64,000 nucleotides of DNA, taken from Microbacterium sp. SY138. Lineage in GTDB: Bacteria; Actinomycetota; Actinomycetes; Actinomycetales; Microbacteriaceae. The notes below the pieces were generated by a model, which saw only the letters and a program-made list of their open reading frames with translations, did no database searches and had not been told where the DNA came from. Shown here piece after piece: positions 1 through 7,044 of the stretch. The stretch is from the NCBI RefSeq assembly GCF_039729145.1, contig NZ_CP155793.1:3348001-3412000 (forward strand). The letters are read 5' to 3'. A program made the position numbers and the translations under genes. Position 1 is the stretch's first letter; the number at the start of each line of letters is the position of its first letter.

Positions 1-443
1 AGGCCCAGCTCGCGGGCGCTCTGCAGTGTCGCGACAGGGTCGGCCGTCACATCGATCGCACGGTGCAGCGTGGCGGGCGCTCCCCCGGCCGCATCACGCA
101 GACGCGCCATCGCGAACAGGTCGAGACGCCCGTCGGCATCCAGGGCACCGATGACCACACCGGAGGCACCGGAGGCGATCGCACGGCGCACGTCGAGCTC
201 GGCGACCGCCAGCTCGTCGTCGTCGTAGTGGAATCCACCCGCGCGTGGGCGGATCAGCACGTGCACCTCGGGGCCGTCGGCTCCTGCCGCCTCGACGGCG
301 AGTTCGAGCGTCGCCGGCGACGGGGTCAGTCCGCCGAGGGCGAGGGCGGTGGCGAGTTCGACGCGTGCAGCGCCGACCTCCTTGGCGATCCGCACTCCGG
401 CGGGGTCCTGCACGGCGATTTCCAAGGCGAGCGATCGGGTCAC
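1..443 (-). CDS. cutC: Copper homeostasis protein CutC family (3' end outside window)
   Basis: The gene runs off the left edge, so only 147 N-terminal residues are visible. They fit the CutC family (PF03932, a TIM barrel): the opening LALEIAVQDPAGVRIAKE, GGLTPS at residues 37-42, RPRAGGF at 65-71 and LHRAID at 126-131. The start is a GTG at 443, because this is where the family-like sequence begins. The family is linked to copper tolerance, but its biochemical activity is not settled. It is divergent from the MarR gene at 503; the 59-bp gap holds the MarR palindrome, so that regulator could affect this gene too (inference). Confidence 0.85.
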   Translation of the reverse strand, partial: MTRSLALEIAVQDPAGVRIAKEVGAARVELATALALGGLTPSPATLELAVEAAGADGPEVHVLIRPRAGGFHYDDDELAVAELDVRRAIASGASGVVIGALDADGRLDLFAMARLRDAAGGAPATLHRAIDVTADPVATLQSARELG

Positions 444-482
444 CCCTCCATTGTGCCCGCTCCCCTGCCGGCATCCGGAAAA

Positions 483-499
483 TTAGATAGGCTATCTAA
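483..499. promoter_or_regulatory. MarR operator palindrome overlapping the promoter
   Basis: A perfect 8-bp inverted repeat, TTAGATAG and CTATCTAA around a single G, ends 4 bp before the marR start codon. A -10-like TAGGCT (488-493) lies inside it, so a bound repressor would block transcription. It is AT-rich in a GC-rich background and has the size of typical MarR sites. Autoregulation is inferred. Confidence 0.8.
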
Positions 500-502
500 G
501 TA

Positions 503-943
503 ATGTCTGCGTCTGATGAATCCCTCGACCTCACCGCCACAGACCTTCGCATGGCCACGTTCCGGCTGGCCCGCCGCCTTCGCTGCGCCCGCGCCGCCGA
601 CTCGATGAGCGACGCGCAGCTGGCGGTGCTCGCCGACCTGCGCATGAACGGACGCCGTACGATCTCGACCCTCGCCCAGCGCGAGCGCGTCACCGCACCG
701 TCGATGACCAGCACGATCAACGGCCTCGAAGAGCAGGGCTTCGTCGTGCGCACCCCCGATGAGGACGATCGCCGCCGCGTGCAGGTCGACATCACCGAGG
801 CCGGGAGCGAGATCGTCGTCGAGACCATCCGCCGTCGCGACGAGCTGCTCGCCGACATGCTGCGCGAGGTCGACTACTCCGAGGCCGAGCTGACCACGCT
901 GCGTGAAGCCAGCGCCCTGATGAGGCGGGTGGTGGAGCGATGA
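503..943 (+). CDS. MarR family transcriptional regulator
   Basis: A 146-residue winged-helix protein of MarR length. The recognition region RRTISTLAQRERVTAPSMTS is followed by the wing DEDDRRRVQVDITEAG (about residues 84-99), the typical MarR DRR wing with a following alpha-helical dimerisation end. No Shine-Dalgarno sequence precedes the ATG and the putative -10 lies 9 bp upstream, so the mRNA probably has almost no leader. The stop overlaps the next start as ATGA, coupling it to the MFS exporter. The likely role is a ligand-responsive repressor of itself and that exporter; the ligand is unknown. Confidence 0.9.
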   Translation: MSASDESLDLTATDLRMATFRLARRLRCARAADSMSDAQLAVLADLRMNGRRTISTLAQRERVTAPSMTSTINGLEEQGFVVRTPDEDDRRRVQVDITEAGSEIVVETIRRRDELLADMLREVDYSEAELTTLREASALMRRVVER

Positions 944-2283
944 GCGCCATGTTCCGCTCCTTCGCGAACATCAACTACCGGATCTGGTTCGCGGGCGCCC
1001 TGATCTCCAACGTCGGCGGGTGGATGCAGGCCACGGCGCAGGACTGGGTGGTGCTCACCGAGCTCACCGACAACGACGCCACCGCGATGGGCGTCACGAT
1101 GGCCCTGCAGTTCGGGCCCCCGCTCGTGCTCGTGAGCCTGACCGGGTGGGTGGCCGACCGCTTCGACCGGCGGCACATCCTGTTCGCCACCCAGTCGGCG
1201 CTGCTCGCCCTCGCGATCGCGGTCGGCGCGCTGCTGCTCGGCGGCCTCATGACCCTGCCGATGATGTTCGGCTTCGCCCTCGGATTCGGCATCGTGAACG
1301 CGTTCGACGCTCCGGCTCGACAGGCGTTCGTCTCCGACATGGTCTCCACCGGCGACACCTCCAACGCGGTGGCCCTCAACTCCGCGTCGTTCAACCTCGC
1401 CCGTATGGTCGGACCCGCCGTCGGCGGCCTGCTGATCGTGGCGATCGGCTCGGGCTGGGTGTTCATCGTGAACGCGGCGACGTTCCTGGCGATGCTGCTC
1501 GCCCTGCTGCTCATGCGCCGCAGCCTGCTCGCCCCGCGTCTGAAGAACCGCAATCGCGGCGGGCTCGCCGACGGGTTCCGGTATGTGTGGGGGCGCAGCG
1601 ACCTGCGCGTGGTGTTCGTGACGGTCTTCCTGATCGGCGCCTTCGGCATGAACTTCCCGATCTTCGCCTCGACCATGGCGCTCGAGTTCGGCGCGGGCGC
1701 CGACGGCTACGGCGTGCTCAGCTCGGTGCTCGCGATCGGATCCCTCATCGGGGCGCTCCTCGCCGCCCGGCGCGATCGCGCCAGAGTGCGCGTGGTGATC
1801 CTCGCTGCCGGAGGTTTCGGCATCGCCGCGTTCGTGTCGTCGGCCATGCCCACGTATGCCTCCTACGCCGTCACTTTGACCTTCACCGGCTTCATGATCG
1901 TGACGCTGCTCACCACCGCCAACGGCTACGTGCAGATCACGACCGACCCCGCTCTGCGCGGACGCGTGCTCGCCCTGTATATGGCCGTCATCATGGGTTC
2001 GACCCCCATCGGGGCCCCCATCGCGGGATGGGTCGCCGACACGTTCGGCCCGCGGGCCGCGATCATGCTCGGTGGCACGGCCGGGTTCGTGGCCTGCGCG
2101 ATCGGGGTGATCTGGGTCGCGACCTCCGGCCGACTCCGCCGGGACGAGAACCGCCGGTTCCTGCTCACGCTCGACGAGACCCGCCCGCTTCGCGTGATCG
2201 AGGTCGACCCGATCGAGTTCAGCGACGAGGCCGCCGTGACCACGCCGATCCGCACCGCCGAGAAGCGCGACCTCGGAGACTGA
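940..2283 (+). CDS. MFS transporter, DHA3/EntS-like efflux family
   Basis: A 447-residue membrane protein with about twelve hydrophobic segments. MFS motif A is visible as GWVADRFDRRHIL after the second segment, and FDAPARQAFVSDMV, characteristic of the EntS/DHA3 exporters, follows in the first half. The C-terminal tail of about 40 residues is charged and cytoplasmic. The start overlaps the MarR stop by 4 bp, so the two form one operon. The marR-exporter pairing suggests drug or siderophore-like efflux; no substrate can be read from the sequence. Confidence 0.9.
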   Translation: MSAMFRSFANINYRIWFAGALISNVGGWMQATAQDWVVLTELTDNDATAMGVTMALQFGPPLVLVSLTGWVADRFDRRHILFATQSALLALAIAVGALLLGGLMTLPMMFGFALGFGIVNAFDAPARQAFVSDMVSTGDTSNAVALNSASFNLARMVGPAVGGLLIVAIGSGWVFIVNAATFLAMLLALLLMRRSLLAPRLKNRNRGGLADGFRYVWGRSDLRVVFVTVFLIGAFGMNFPIFASTMALEFGAGADGYGVLSSVLAIGSLIGALLAARRDRARVRVVILAAGGFGIAAFVSSAMPTYASYAVTLTFTGFMIVTLLTTANGYVQITTDPALRGRVLALYMAVIMGSTPIGAPIAGWVADTFGPRAAIMLGGTAGFVACAIGVIWVATSGRLRRDENRRFLLTLDETRPLRVIEVDPIEFSDEAAVTTPIRTAEKRDLGD

Positions 2284-2334
2284 CCCTCGTCGCGGGATTT
2301 GTCAACGCCCTGCACGACCCGGGGCGACCGGTCG

Positions 2335-2340
2335 TACCGT
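2335..2340 (+). promoter_or_regulatory. -10 box of a leaderless promoter
   Basis: TACCGT lies exactly 6 bp before the ATG at 2347, with no ribosome-binding site between. Transcription would begin at or next to the start codon. The same TANNNT-N6-ATG arrangement recurs at several genes in this window. Confidence 0.5.
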
Positions 2341-2346
2341 CTGTGC

Positions 2347-2634
2347 ATGGACGAGAACACGGAACGCACCCCCCATCCGCAGGATCCGGCAGAGGGCGCG
2401 CCCGGCGTCGGAGCACCGGACGAAGACTCCGGCCAGGGCGACGGCACCGGCGGCGCCATCCAGGGCGACAGCTCGCGCGGCGAATCCACGGGCGGCGCCA
2501 TCCAGGGCGACGCCGGCCAGGGCCATCGCGCAGCGCTCGGTGGCGACGAGCACACCGAGGATCAGCTCGACGCGGACAACGCCGCCGAAGAGGACACCCT
2601 CAAGACGCTCGATCCGGATTCCCCGCCCGCCTGA
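2347..2634 (+). CDS. Small acidic low-complexity protein, function unknown
   Basis: A 95-residue protein rich in Asp, Glu, Gly and Gln with no hydrophobic core, so probably disordered and cytosolic. It contains GGAIQGD twice, 14 residues apart, encoded by a near-identical 21-bp DNA repeat at 2449 and 2491 (period 42 bp). The ATG at 2347 was chosen because a -10 box lies 6 bp upstream. A GTG further upstream is possible but would add a basic segment unlike the rest. It is followed by a convergent terminator. I do not recognise a family. Confidence 0.6.
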   Translation: MDENTERTPHPQDPAEGAPGVGAPDEDSGQGDGTGGAIQGDSSRGESTGGAIQGDAGQGHRAALGGDEHTEDQLDADNAAEEDTLKTLDPDSPPA

Positions 2635-2646
2635 GCGTGCACGAGG

Positions 2647-2704
2647 GCAACGCCACCGCCAGCCGTCCATCCCCAGAGACGGCCCTCCCCTGCGGTGGCG
2701 TTGC
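2647..2704. terminator. Bidirectional hairpin terminator
   Basis: The perfect 13-bp arms GCAACGCCACCGC (2647-2659) and GCGGTGGCGTTGC (2692-2704) lie between the convergent small acidic gene and rocD. There is no clear U-tract, as is usual in high-GC actinobacteria. Confidence 0.65.
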
Positions 2705-2748
2705 TCGTGTCGCGTCGAGCCGCGCGGGTAGGGTTCTGCGCATCGGGC

Positions 2749-3990
2749 CTAGGCGCCCAGCACGAGCTTGAGCTGCTCCACCGCCCAGTCGAGCTCGGTC
2801 GCGCGGATCACGAGCGGCGGAGCGATGCGCACCGTCTGTCCGTGCGTGTCCTTGACGAGCACGCCCCGTTCGAGCAGCTTCTCGGCGATCTGACGCCCGG
2901 TGCCCTTCGCGGGATCGATGTCGACGCCGGCCCAGAGCCCGGCGATGCGCACGGCCGTGACGCCGTGCCCGATCAGCGGCTGCAGCGCCTGCTCCAGGTG
3001 GGCGCCGAGTGCGCGCGCCCGCTCCTGGAACTCACCGGTCTGCAGCATCTCGACCACGCGCAGGCCCACGGCCGCGGCCAGCGGGTTGCCGCCGAACGTC
3101 GACCCGTGCTCGCCCGGTCGGATGACGCCCAGCACGTCGGCGTCGCCGACCACGGCGGATACCGGGAGGATGCCGCCGCCGAGCGCCTTGCCCAGGAGGT
3201 ACAGGTCGGGCACGACGCCTTCACGATCGCACGCGAAGGTCTCGCCCACGCGGCCGAGCCCCGCCTGGATCTCGTCGGCGATGAACAGCACGTTCTTCTC
3301 GTCGCAGATCTCGCGGATGCGGCGGAGGTAGCCCTCCGGCGGGATCACGACACCGGCCTCACCCTGGATCGGCTCGACCAGCACGGCCGCCGTGTCGTCG
3401 GTGATGGCCGCGGCGATGGCATCCGCATCTCCGTACGGCACCACATCGAAGCCCGGCGTGTAGGGGCCGAAGTCGTCACGCGCCGTGTCGTCGTCGCTGA
3501 AGCTGACGATCGTCGTCGTGCGGCCGTGGAAGTTGCCGGCCGCGACGATGATGCGCGCCTTGCCCTCGGGGATGCCCTTGACGCGATAGCCCCAGGCGCG
3601 GGCGACCTTGATGCCGGTCTCGACGGCCTCGGCGCCGGTGTTCATCGGCAGCACGAGATCCTTGCCCGCCAGCTCCGCGAGCGCCGCGGCGAACGGCTCC
3701 AGCCGGTCGCTCTGGAACGCACGGCTGACGAGCGTGACCCGGCCGAGCTGCTCGGTGAGCGCGGCGACGAGGGCCGGATGCCGGTGGCCGAAGTTCACGG
3801 CCGAGTACGCCGCGAGCAGGTCGAGGTAACGCTTGCCCTCGACGTCGGTCACCCACGCACCCTCCGCGCGGGCGATGTTCACCGGCAGCGGGTGGTAGTT
3901 GTGGGCGACGTGCGGCTCGGTGCCCGCCTCTCCCGCCGTGGCCGCTGTACCCGGGGTCGCTGTTCCCGTGGTCTCGTCGACCGCGGTCAC
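2749..3990 (-). CDS. rocD: Ornithine aminotransferase
   Basis: A 413-residue class-III PLP aminotransferase. It transfers the delta-amino group of ornithine to 2-oxoglutarate, giving glutamate semialdehyde (in equilibrium with P5C). Visible motifs are NTGAEA (117-122) and FHGRT (154-158) for cofactor binding, ADE-IQ (238-242), and LLGKALGGG with the Schiff-base lysine at K268. The start is the GTG at 3990, which overlaps the ddaH stop (GTGA). An upstream ATG would lie inside ddaH. With ddaH before it and putA nearby it forms an arginine/ornithine to glutamate route. Confidence 0.9.
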   Translation of the reverse strand: MTAVDETTGTATPGTAATAGEAGTEPHVAHNYHPLPVNIARAEGAWVTDVEGKRYLDLLAAYSAVNFGHRHPALVAALTEQLGRVTLVSRAFQSDRLEPFAAALAELAGKDLVLPMNTGAEAVETGIKVARAWGYRVKGIPEGKARIIVAAGNFHGRTTTIVSFSDDDTARDDFGPYTPGFDVVPYGDADAIAAAITDDTAAVLVEPIQGEAGVVIPPEGYLRRIREICDEKNVLFIADEIQAGLGRVGETFACDREGVVPDLYLLGKALGGGILPVSAVVGDADVLGVIRPGEHGSTFGGNPLAAAVGLRVVEMLQTGEFQERARALGAHLEQALQPLIGHGVTAVRIAGLWAGVDIDPAKGTGRQIAEKLLERGVLVKDTHGQTVRIAPPLVIRATELDWAVEQLKLVLGA

Positions 3991-4865
3991 TTCGCACCCC
4001 GCAGCTCGAGCGTGCAGCACTTGATGCCGCCGCCGCCGAGCAGCAGCTCGGACAGGTCCACCATGATCGGGTTGTAGCCGCGCTCGCGCAGCTGCTTCTC
4101 GAAGCCCTTCGCCCGCGGCGAGATGACCACGTTGTAGCCGTCGCTCGCCGAGTTCAGGCCGAACACCGAACCGTCCTCGTCAGAGACCAGGATCGCGTCG
4201 GGGAAGCGCTCCTCGAGGATCGCACGGCTGGCGTCGTCGAAGGCACCGGGGAGGTAGGCGATGTTCGCGCGCTCCGGGCCGCCGTTCTCGACACCCTGCA
4301 CCGGATCGAGCACGGCGATCGCGGTGTCGAGGTGGTAGAAACGCGGGTCGACCAGGTTGAGCGACACGACCTCGCGCCCGAAGACCTCGCCGACCTCGCG
4401 GTGGCTGTCGCCCGTGGAGCGGAAGCCGGTTCCTGCCAGGATCACGTCGCCGACGAGAAGGAAGTCACCCTCGCCCTCGTTGACCTCCTTCGGCATCACC
4501 GTGTCGTAGCCCGCAGCACGGAACCAGTCGGCGAAGGCCGGCGACTCGCCCTGACGCTCGACGAAACGGAACTCGGGCACGTAGGCGCGACCGTCGATGA
4601 GGAATCCGCCGTTGGCCGTGTAGACCATGTCGGGGTAGCCGGGAAGCGGCTCGATGAGCTCGACCTCGTGGCCCAGCTCGATGTACAGGTCGTGGAGCTT
4701 CTGCCACTGCGCGACCGCGTTGGCGGTGTCGGTGGGCTTGGTCGGCTCCATCCACGGGTTGATGGAGTAGTTGACCGTGAAGTGCTCCGGCTTGCACATG
4801 AGATAGCGACGGTGGTGCGCGGTGCGGGCGGGGGCGGTGGAGACGGCGGCTTCAGGCGTCGACAT
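3987..4865 (-). CDS. ddaH: Dimethylarginine dimethylaminohydrolase / arginine-deiminase-type hydrolase
   Basis: A 292-residue protein of the guanidino-group-modifying superfamily (pentein fold), which hydrolyses methylated arginines to citrulline plus amine. Motifs: YTANGGF (82-88), EGEGDF (130-135), GTGFRST (145-151), catalytic His in FYHLDTA (H178), and the C-terminal GGGGIKCCTLELR with the nucleophile at C283 or C284. The ATG at 4865 is followed by a short Ala/Thr-rich stretch before the conserved MCKPEHF. It is translationally coupled to rocD. Some actinobacterial members next to rocD may instead act on arginine or related guanidino compounds, so the exact substrate is not certain. Confidence 0.85.
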   Translation of the reverse strand: MSTPEAAVSTAPARTAHHRRYLMCKPEHFTVNYSINPWMEPTKPTDTANAVAQWQKLHDLYIELGHEVELIEPLPGYPDMVYTANGGFLIDGRAYVPEFRFVERQGESPAFADWFRAAGYDTVMPKEVNEGEGDFLLVGDVILAGTGFRSTGDSHREVGEVFGREVVSLNLVDPRFYHLDTAIAVLDPVQGVENGGPERANIAYLPGAFDDASRAILEERFPDAILVSDEDGSVFGLNSASDGYNVVISPRAKGFEKQLRERGYNPIMVDLSELLLGGGGIKCCTLELRGAK

Positions 4866-5029
4866 GGGTGCTCTCCTCGTGGGACGGGCGCGGCGGACGC
4901 TGTCCAGGGGCCCGGCGGTCCTTCGACCCTTCGCTCGATCGAGCGGGCGTCGGGGAAGATGCGACTCGGGCACGCCGAGGTCCATTCTGTCACCCGCCCC
5001 CTGTACGCCGCCAGAGCGCCGCCCGTTCC

Positions 5030-5160
5030 CCTCCACCCCCGCCCCTGCCCCATCTCCGTCCCATCTCCGTCCCATCTCCGTCCCCGTCCCATCTCCCGAC
5101 CCCGTCCCCCGACCGCCGGCCCCCCGATCCCCCGGCCCCCGATCCCCGGCCCCCGATCGC
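5030..5160. repeat. C-rich tandem repeats (G-runs on the minus strand)
   Basis: An extremely C-rich tract. The unit CATCTCCGTCC repeats with an 11-bp period from 5051, 5062 and 5073, with a further CATCTCC at 5090. It is followed by GATC-flanked runs of four to six C (GATC at 5126, 5141, 5155). The minus strand, the transcribed sense of ddaH and the oxidoreductase, therefore carries at least four closely spaced G-runs and could form a G-quadruplex. Together with the next repeat it fills the 423-bp gap between 4866 and 5288; no gene is visible there. Confidence 0.7.
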
Positions 5161-5285
5161 TCCGGTCGCACTTTCTGCCGCCGAAAGCGTCTGAAGGCGG
5201 CAGGAAGTGCGACCGGAACAACGCAGAGGGTGCGACCGGAACAATGCAGAGGGTGCGACCGGAACACGCAGAGGGTGCGACCGGA
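5161..5285. repeat. Intergenic hairpin plus tandem array (repeat family, copy 1)
   Basis: Arms of 22 bp (5161-5182 and 5196-5217), beginning TCCGGTCGCACTT, pair with one mismatch around a 13-nt loop. To the right, GTGCGACCGG recurs at 5207, 5230, 5253 and 5275 (period 22-23 bp) with GCAGAGG spacers. The same design, hairpin then array in the same orientation, occurs near 36868 and 53814. The hairpin is also well placed to terminate the oxidoreductase operon ending at 5289. Confidence 0.8.
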
Positions 5286-5288
5286 GGA

Positions 5289-6302
5289 TCAGAGGGCGGA
5301 GCCGGTGACCACCAGCTTGCCGACGGTGTGGCCCGCTTCCAGACGGGCGAGAGCGGCGGATGCCTCGGCGAAGGGGTACTCCCGCTCGATCACGGGAACC
5401 ACGCGGCCATCGGCGACGAGTTCGAGGAGCTTCGCCAGCACCTCGGGACGCGGCGTCGCGGCGAGTGGTCGGATGCTCCGCGAGCCGATCGACAGGAACA
5501 CCGCGCGGAGCATCCGCGGGATCGGGCCGAGCACGTGTCCCCCGTCGCCCGTGACGAGCACGACCGTGCCGCCGGGCACCACGAGGCGCTTCAGCTCCCG
5601 CAACGGCATCCCTCCGGCGATGTCGACGATCGCATCGAATCGGCCGTCCGGCAGCGCACTCAGGGGCGACGTCCGGTGGTCGAAGGTGCGCACGGCACCC
5701 AGCTGCTCGATCAGCGGTGCGTTGCGGTCACGGCAGGACGCCCAGACCTCGGCGCCGCGAAGAGCTGCGAGCTGCACCGCGAACGTGCCCACCCCTCCGG
5801 AGGCACCGATGATCAGCACTCTCGGCGCGCCATCGGCGCGAGCACGTTGCGTGAGGCCGACGCCCGCGAGGTCGAGCGCCTGCCAGGCGGTTCCCCCGGC
5901 CACCGGGAGGCACGCGGCGGTCTCCGGGACGATATCGATCGGGACGGGAACGAGCCGCGCGGCGGGAACGCTCACGTACTCGCCGAGACCTCCGCCGCCG
6001 ACGAGCTCACCCACCACGTCTTCGCCGATCTCCGCGCCCACGACGTCGGGTCCGACGGCGACCACGGTGCCCGCGACCTCCATCCCGCGCACCGGGTGCT
6101 TCGGGCGGGTCATGCCGAACACCGGACGCACGAGCAGCGGATCGCCGAGCAGGAGGCGCACATCGCCCGCGTTCAACGCCGTGGCGCGCACCCGCAGCAG
6201 CACCTCGCCGCGGCCGGGCGTCGGAACCGGGATGCGCTCGAGGGCGACGCCGTCGGCCGGACCGTACGTCTCCCGACGCCACGCCTTCATCGAACGGCTC
6301 AT
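5289..6302 (-). CDS. NAD(P)-dependent alcohol dehydrogenase / quinone oxidoreductase (MDR superfamily)
   Basis: A 337-residue medium-chain dehydrogenase/reductase. The N-terminal catalytic half has LLRVRATALNAGDVRLL and the GMEVAGTVVAVG segment. The Rossmann motif VLIIGASGGVGTFAVQLA follows in the second half, and the end KLVVTG is typical. The zinc-binding Cys and His residues of true alcohol dehydrogenases are not evident, so a zinc-free quinone or enone reductase is more likely. The ATG overlaps the XRE gene stop by 4 bp (ATGA). It is last in a three-gene operon with a small regulator and a membrane protein. Confidence 0.85.
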   Translation of the reverse strand: MSRSMKAWRRETYGPADGVALERIPVPTPGRGEVLLRVRATALNAGDVRLLLGDPLLVRPVFGMTRPKHPVRGMEVAGTVVAVGPDVVGAEIGEDVVGELVGGGGLGEYVSVPAARLVPVPIDIVPETAACLPVAGGTAWQALDLAGVGLTQRARADGAPRVLIIGASGGVGTFAVQLAALRGAEVWASCRDRNAPLIEQLGAVRTFDHRTSPLSALPDGRFDAIVDIAGGMPLRELKRLVVPGGTVVLVTGDGGHVLGPIPRMLRAVFLSIGSRSIRPLAATPRPEVLAKLLELVADGRVVPVIEREYPFAEASAALARLEAGHTVGKLVVTGSAL

Positions 6303-6529
6303 GATGATGCTCCTGACGTGTCGGGGTATTCGAAGATGTCGTCGAGCCCCACGCCGAACGCGCGGGCGATCTGGAAGGCGAGTTCGAGTGTCGGCGAGTA
6401 CTTCTGCTGCTCGATCGCGATGAGGGTCTGGCGCGTCACGCCGACCGTGCGCGCGAGCTCGGCCTGGGTGAGTCCGGCCTGTTCGCGATGCGCGCGGATG
6501 GTGTTCGAGACGCGGGTGGGCTTGACCAT
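6299..6529 (-). CDS. Small XRE-type helix-turn-helix regulator
   Basis: A 76-residue protein that is essentially one Cro/CI domain: NTIRAHREQAGLTQAELART, then VGVTRQTLIAIEQQKYSPTL and FQIARAFGVGLDDIFEYP. This is the compact YozG-like type that usually controls the operon it sits in. It overlaps both neighbours: its ATG at 6529 overlaps the upstream stop (TGATG), and its stop overlaps the next start. Autoregulation from the promoter at 6998-7026 is inferred. Confidence 0.85.
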   Translation of the reverse strand: MVKPTRVSNTIRAHREQAGLTQAELARTVGVTRQTLIAIEQQKYSPTLELAFQIARAFGVGLDDIFEYPDTSGASS

Positions 6530-6963
6530 CAGACGAGGCCCCGCCGGTAGGCGACCACCCGGGCGATGCCGCCGATGAACGCCGACACCGCGAAGCCCGC
6601 GAACATGGTGTTCGCGATCCAGAAGACATCGGCGCCGACGGCGCACAGCGCGATGACCCCGAGACCGGAGATCACGACGAAAGCCTGCTCCACTCGGCCG
6701 CCCATGCGGCTGATGTCGCGGTCGCGGATGTCGGAACGGCCGACACCGTCGGGGTCTCTCAGCCCCGCGATGATGCCCCACCCGACGCTGAGGATGATCG
6801 TCGCGACGATGCCGCCGCCGATCACCCACAGCATGAGCGGGAACCAGTCGACAGCGGTGAGCGGCCCTCCCCCGGCCTGCTGGAGCACCAGCACGACGTA
6901 GACGACCATCACGATCGGGCTGACGATGAGTCCCGCCCAGGCATTGCGCTCTTCGTAGACCAT
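6529..6963 (-). CDS. Four-helix integral membrane protein, function unknown
   Basis: A 144-residue protein with about four transmembrane segments: around 13-30 (LIVSPIVMVVYVVLVL), 44-66 (LMLWVIGGGIVATIILSVGW), 95-110 (AFVVISGLGVIALCAVGA) and 117-137. A charged loop, LRDPDGVGRSDIRDRDISRM, lies between the second and third. Small proteins of this type are often found beside YozG-like regulators in actinobacteria. It is the first gene of the operon, with a near-consensus promoter upstream. I chose the ATG at 6963; an earlier start would overlap the promoter. Confidence 0.75.
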   Translation of the reverse strand: MVYEERNAWAGLIVSPIVMVVYVVLVLQQAGGGPLTAVDWFPLMLWVIGGGIVATIILSVGWGIIAGLRDPDGVGRSDIRDRDISRMGGRVEQAFVVISGLGVIALCAVGADVFWIANTMFAGFAVSAFIGGIARVVAYRRGLV

Positions 6964-6997
6964 GACGACTCCGATGTAAAAGATTATTGACACGCTC

Positions 6998-7026
6998 AGC
7001 GTACGTCCGTCGGTGAGGTGTGTCAA
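6998..7026 (-). promoter_or_regulatory. Sigma70-type promoter of the membrane protein-XRE-oxidoreductase operon
   Basis: On the minus strand TTGACA (7026-7021) is followed by a 17-bp spacer and TACGCT (7003-6998). A second AT-rich TGTCAATAATCTTTTACAT stretch lies just downstream and could be an operator for the XRE protein. Confidence 0.75.
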
Positions 7027-7044
7027 GAATTCTTTACACCAGGC

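Noticed and set aside
5207..5285. Possible CRISPR array in the 22-23 bp repeats
   Set aside because: The spacer parts are only about 10 bp and are themselves repeated (GCAGAGG); there are no cas genes. It is a simple tandem array.
4332..6578. A 748-codon plus-strand open frame across ddaH, the repeat region and the oxidoreductase gene
   Set aside because: It runs antisense through two well-supported genes and an intergenic repeat, with low-complexity translation. It is an artefact of high GC.
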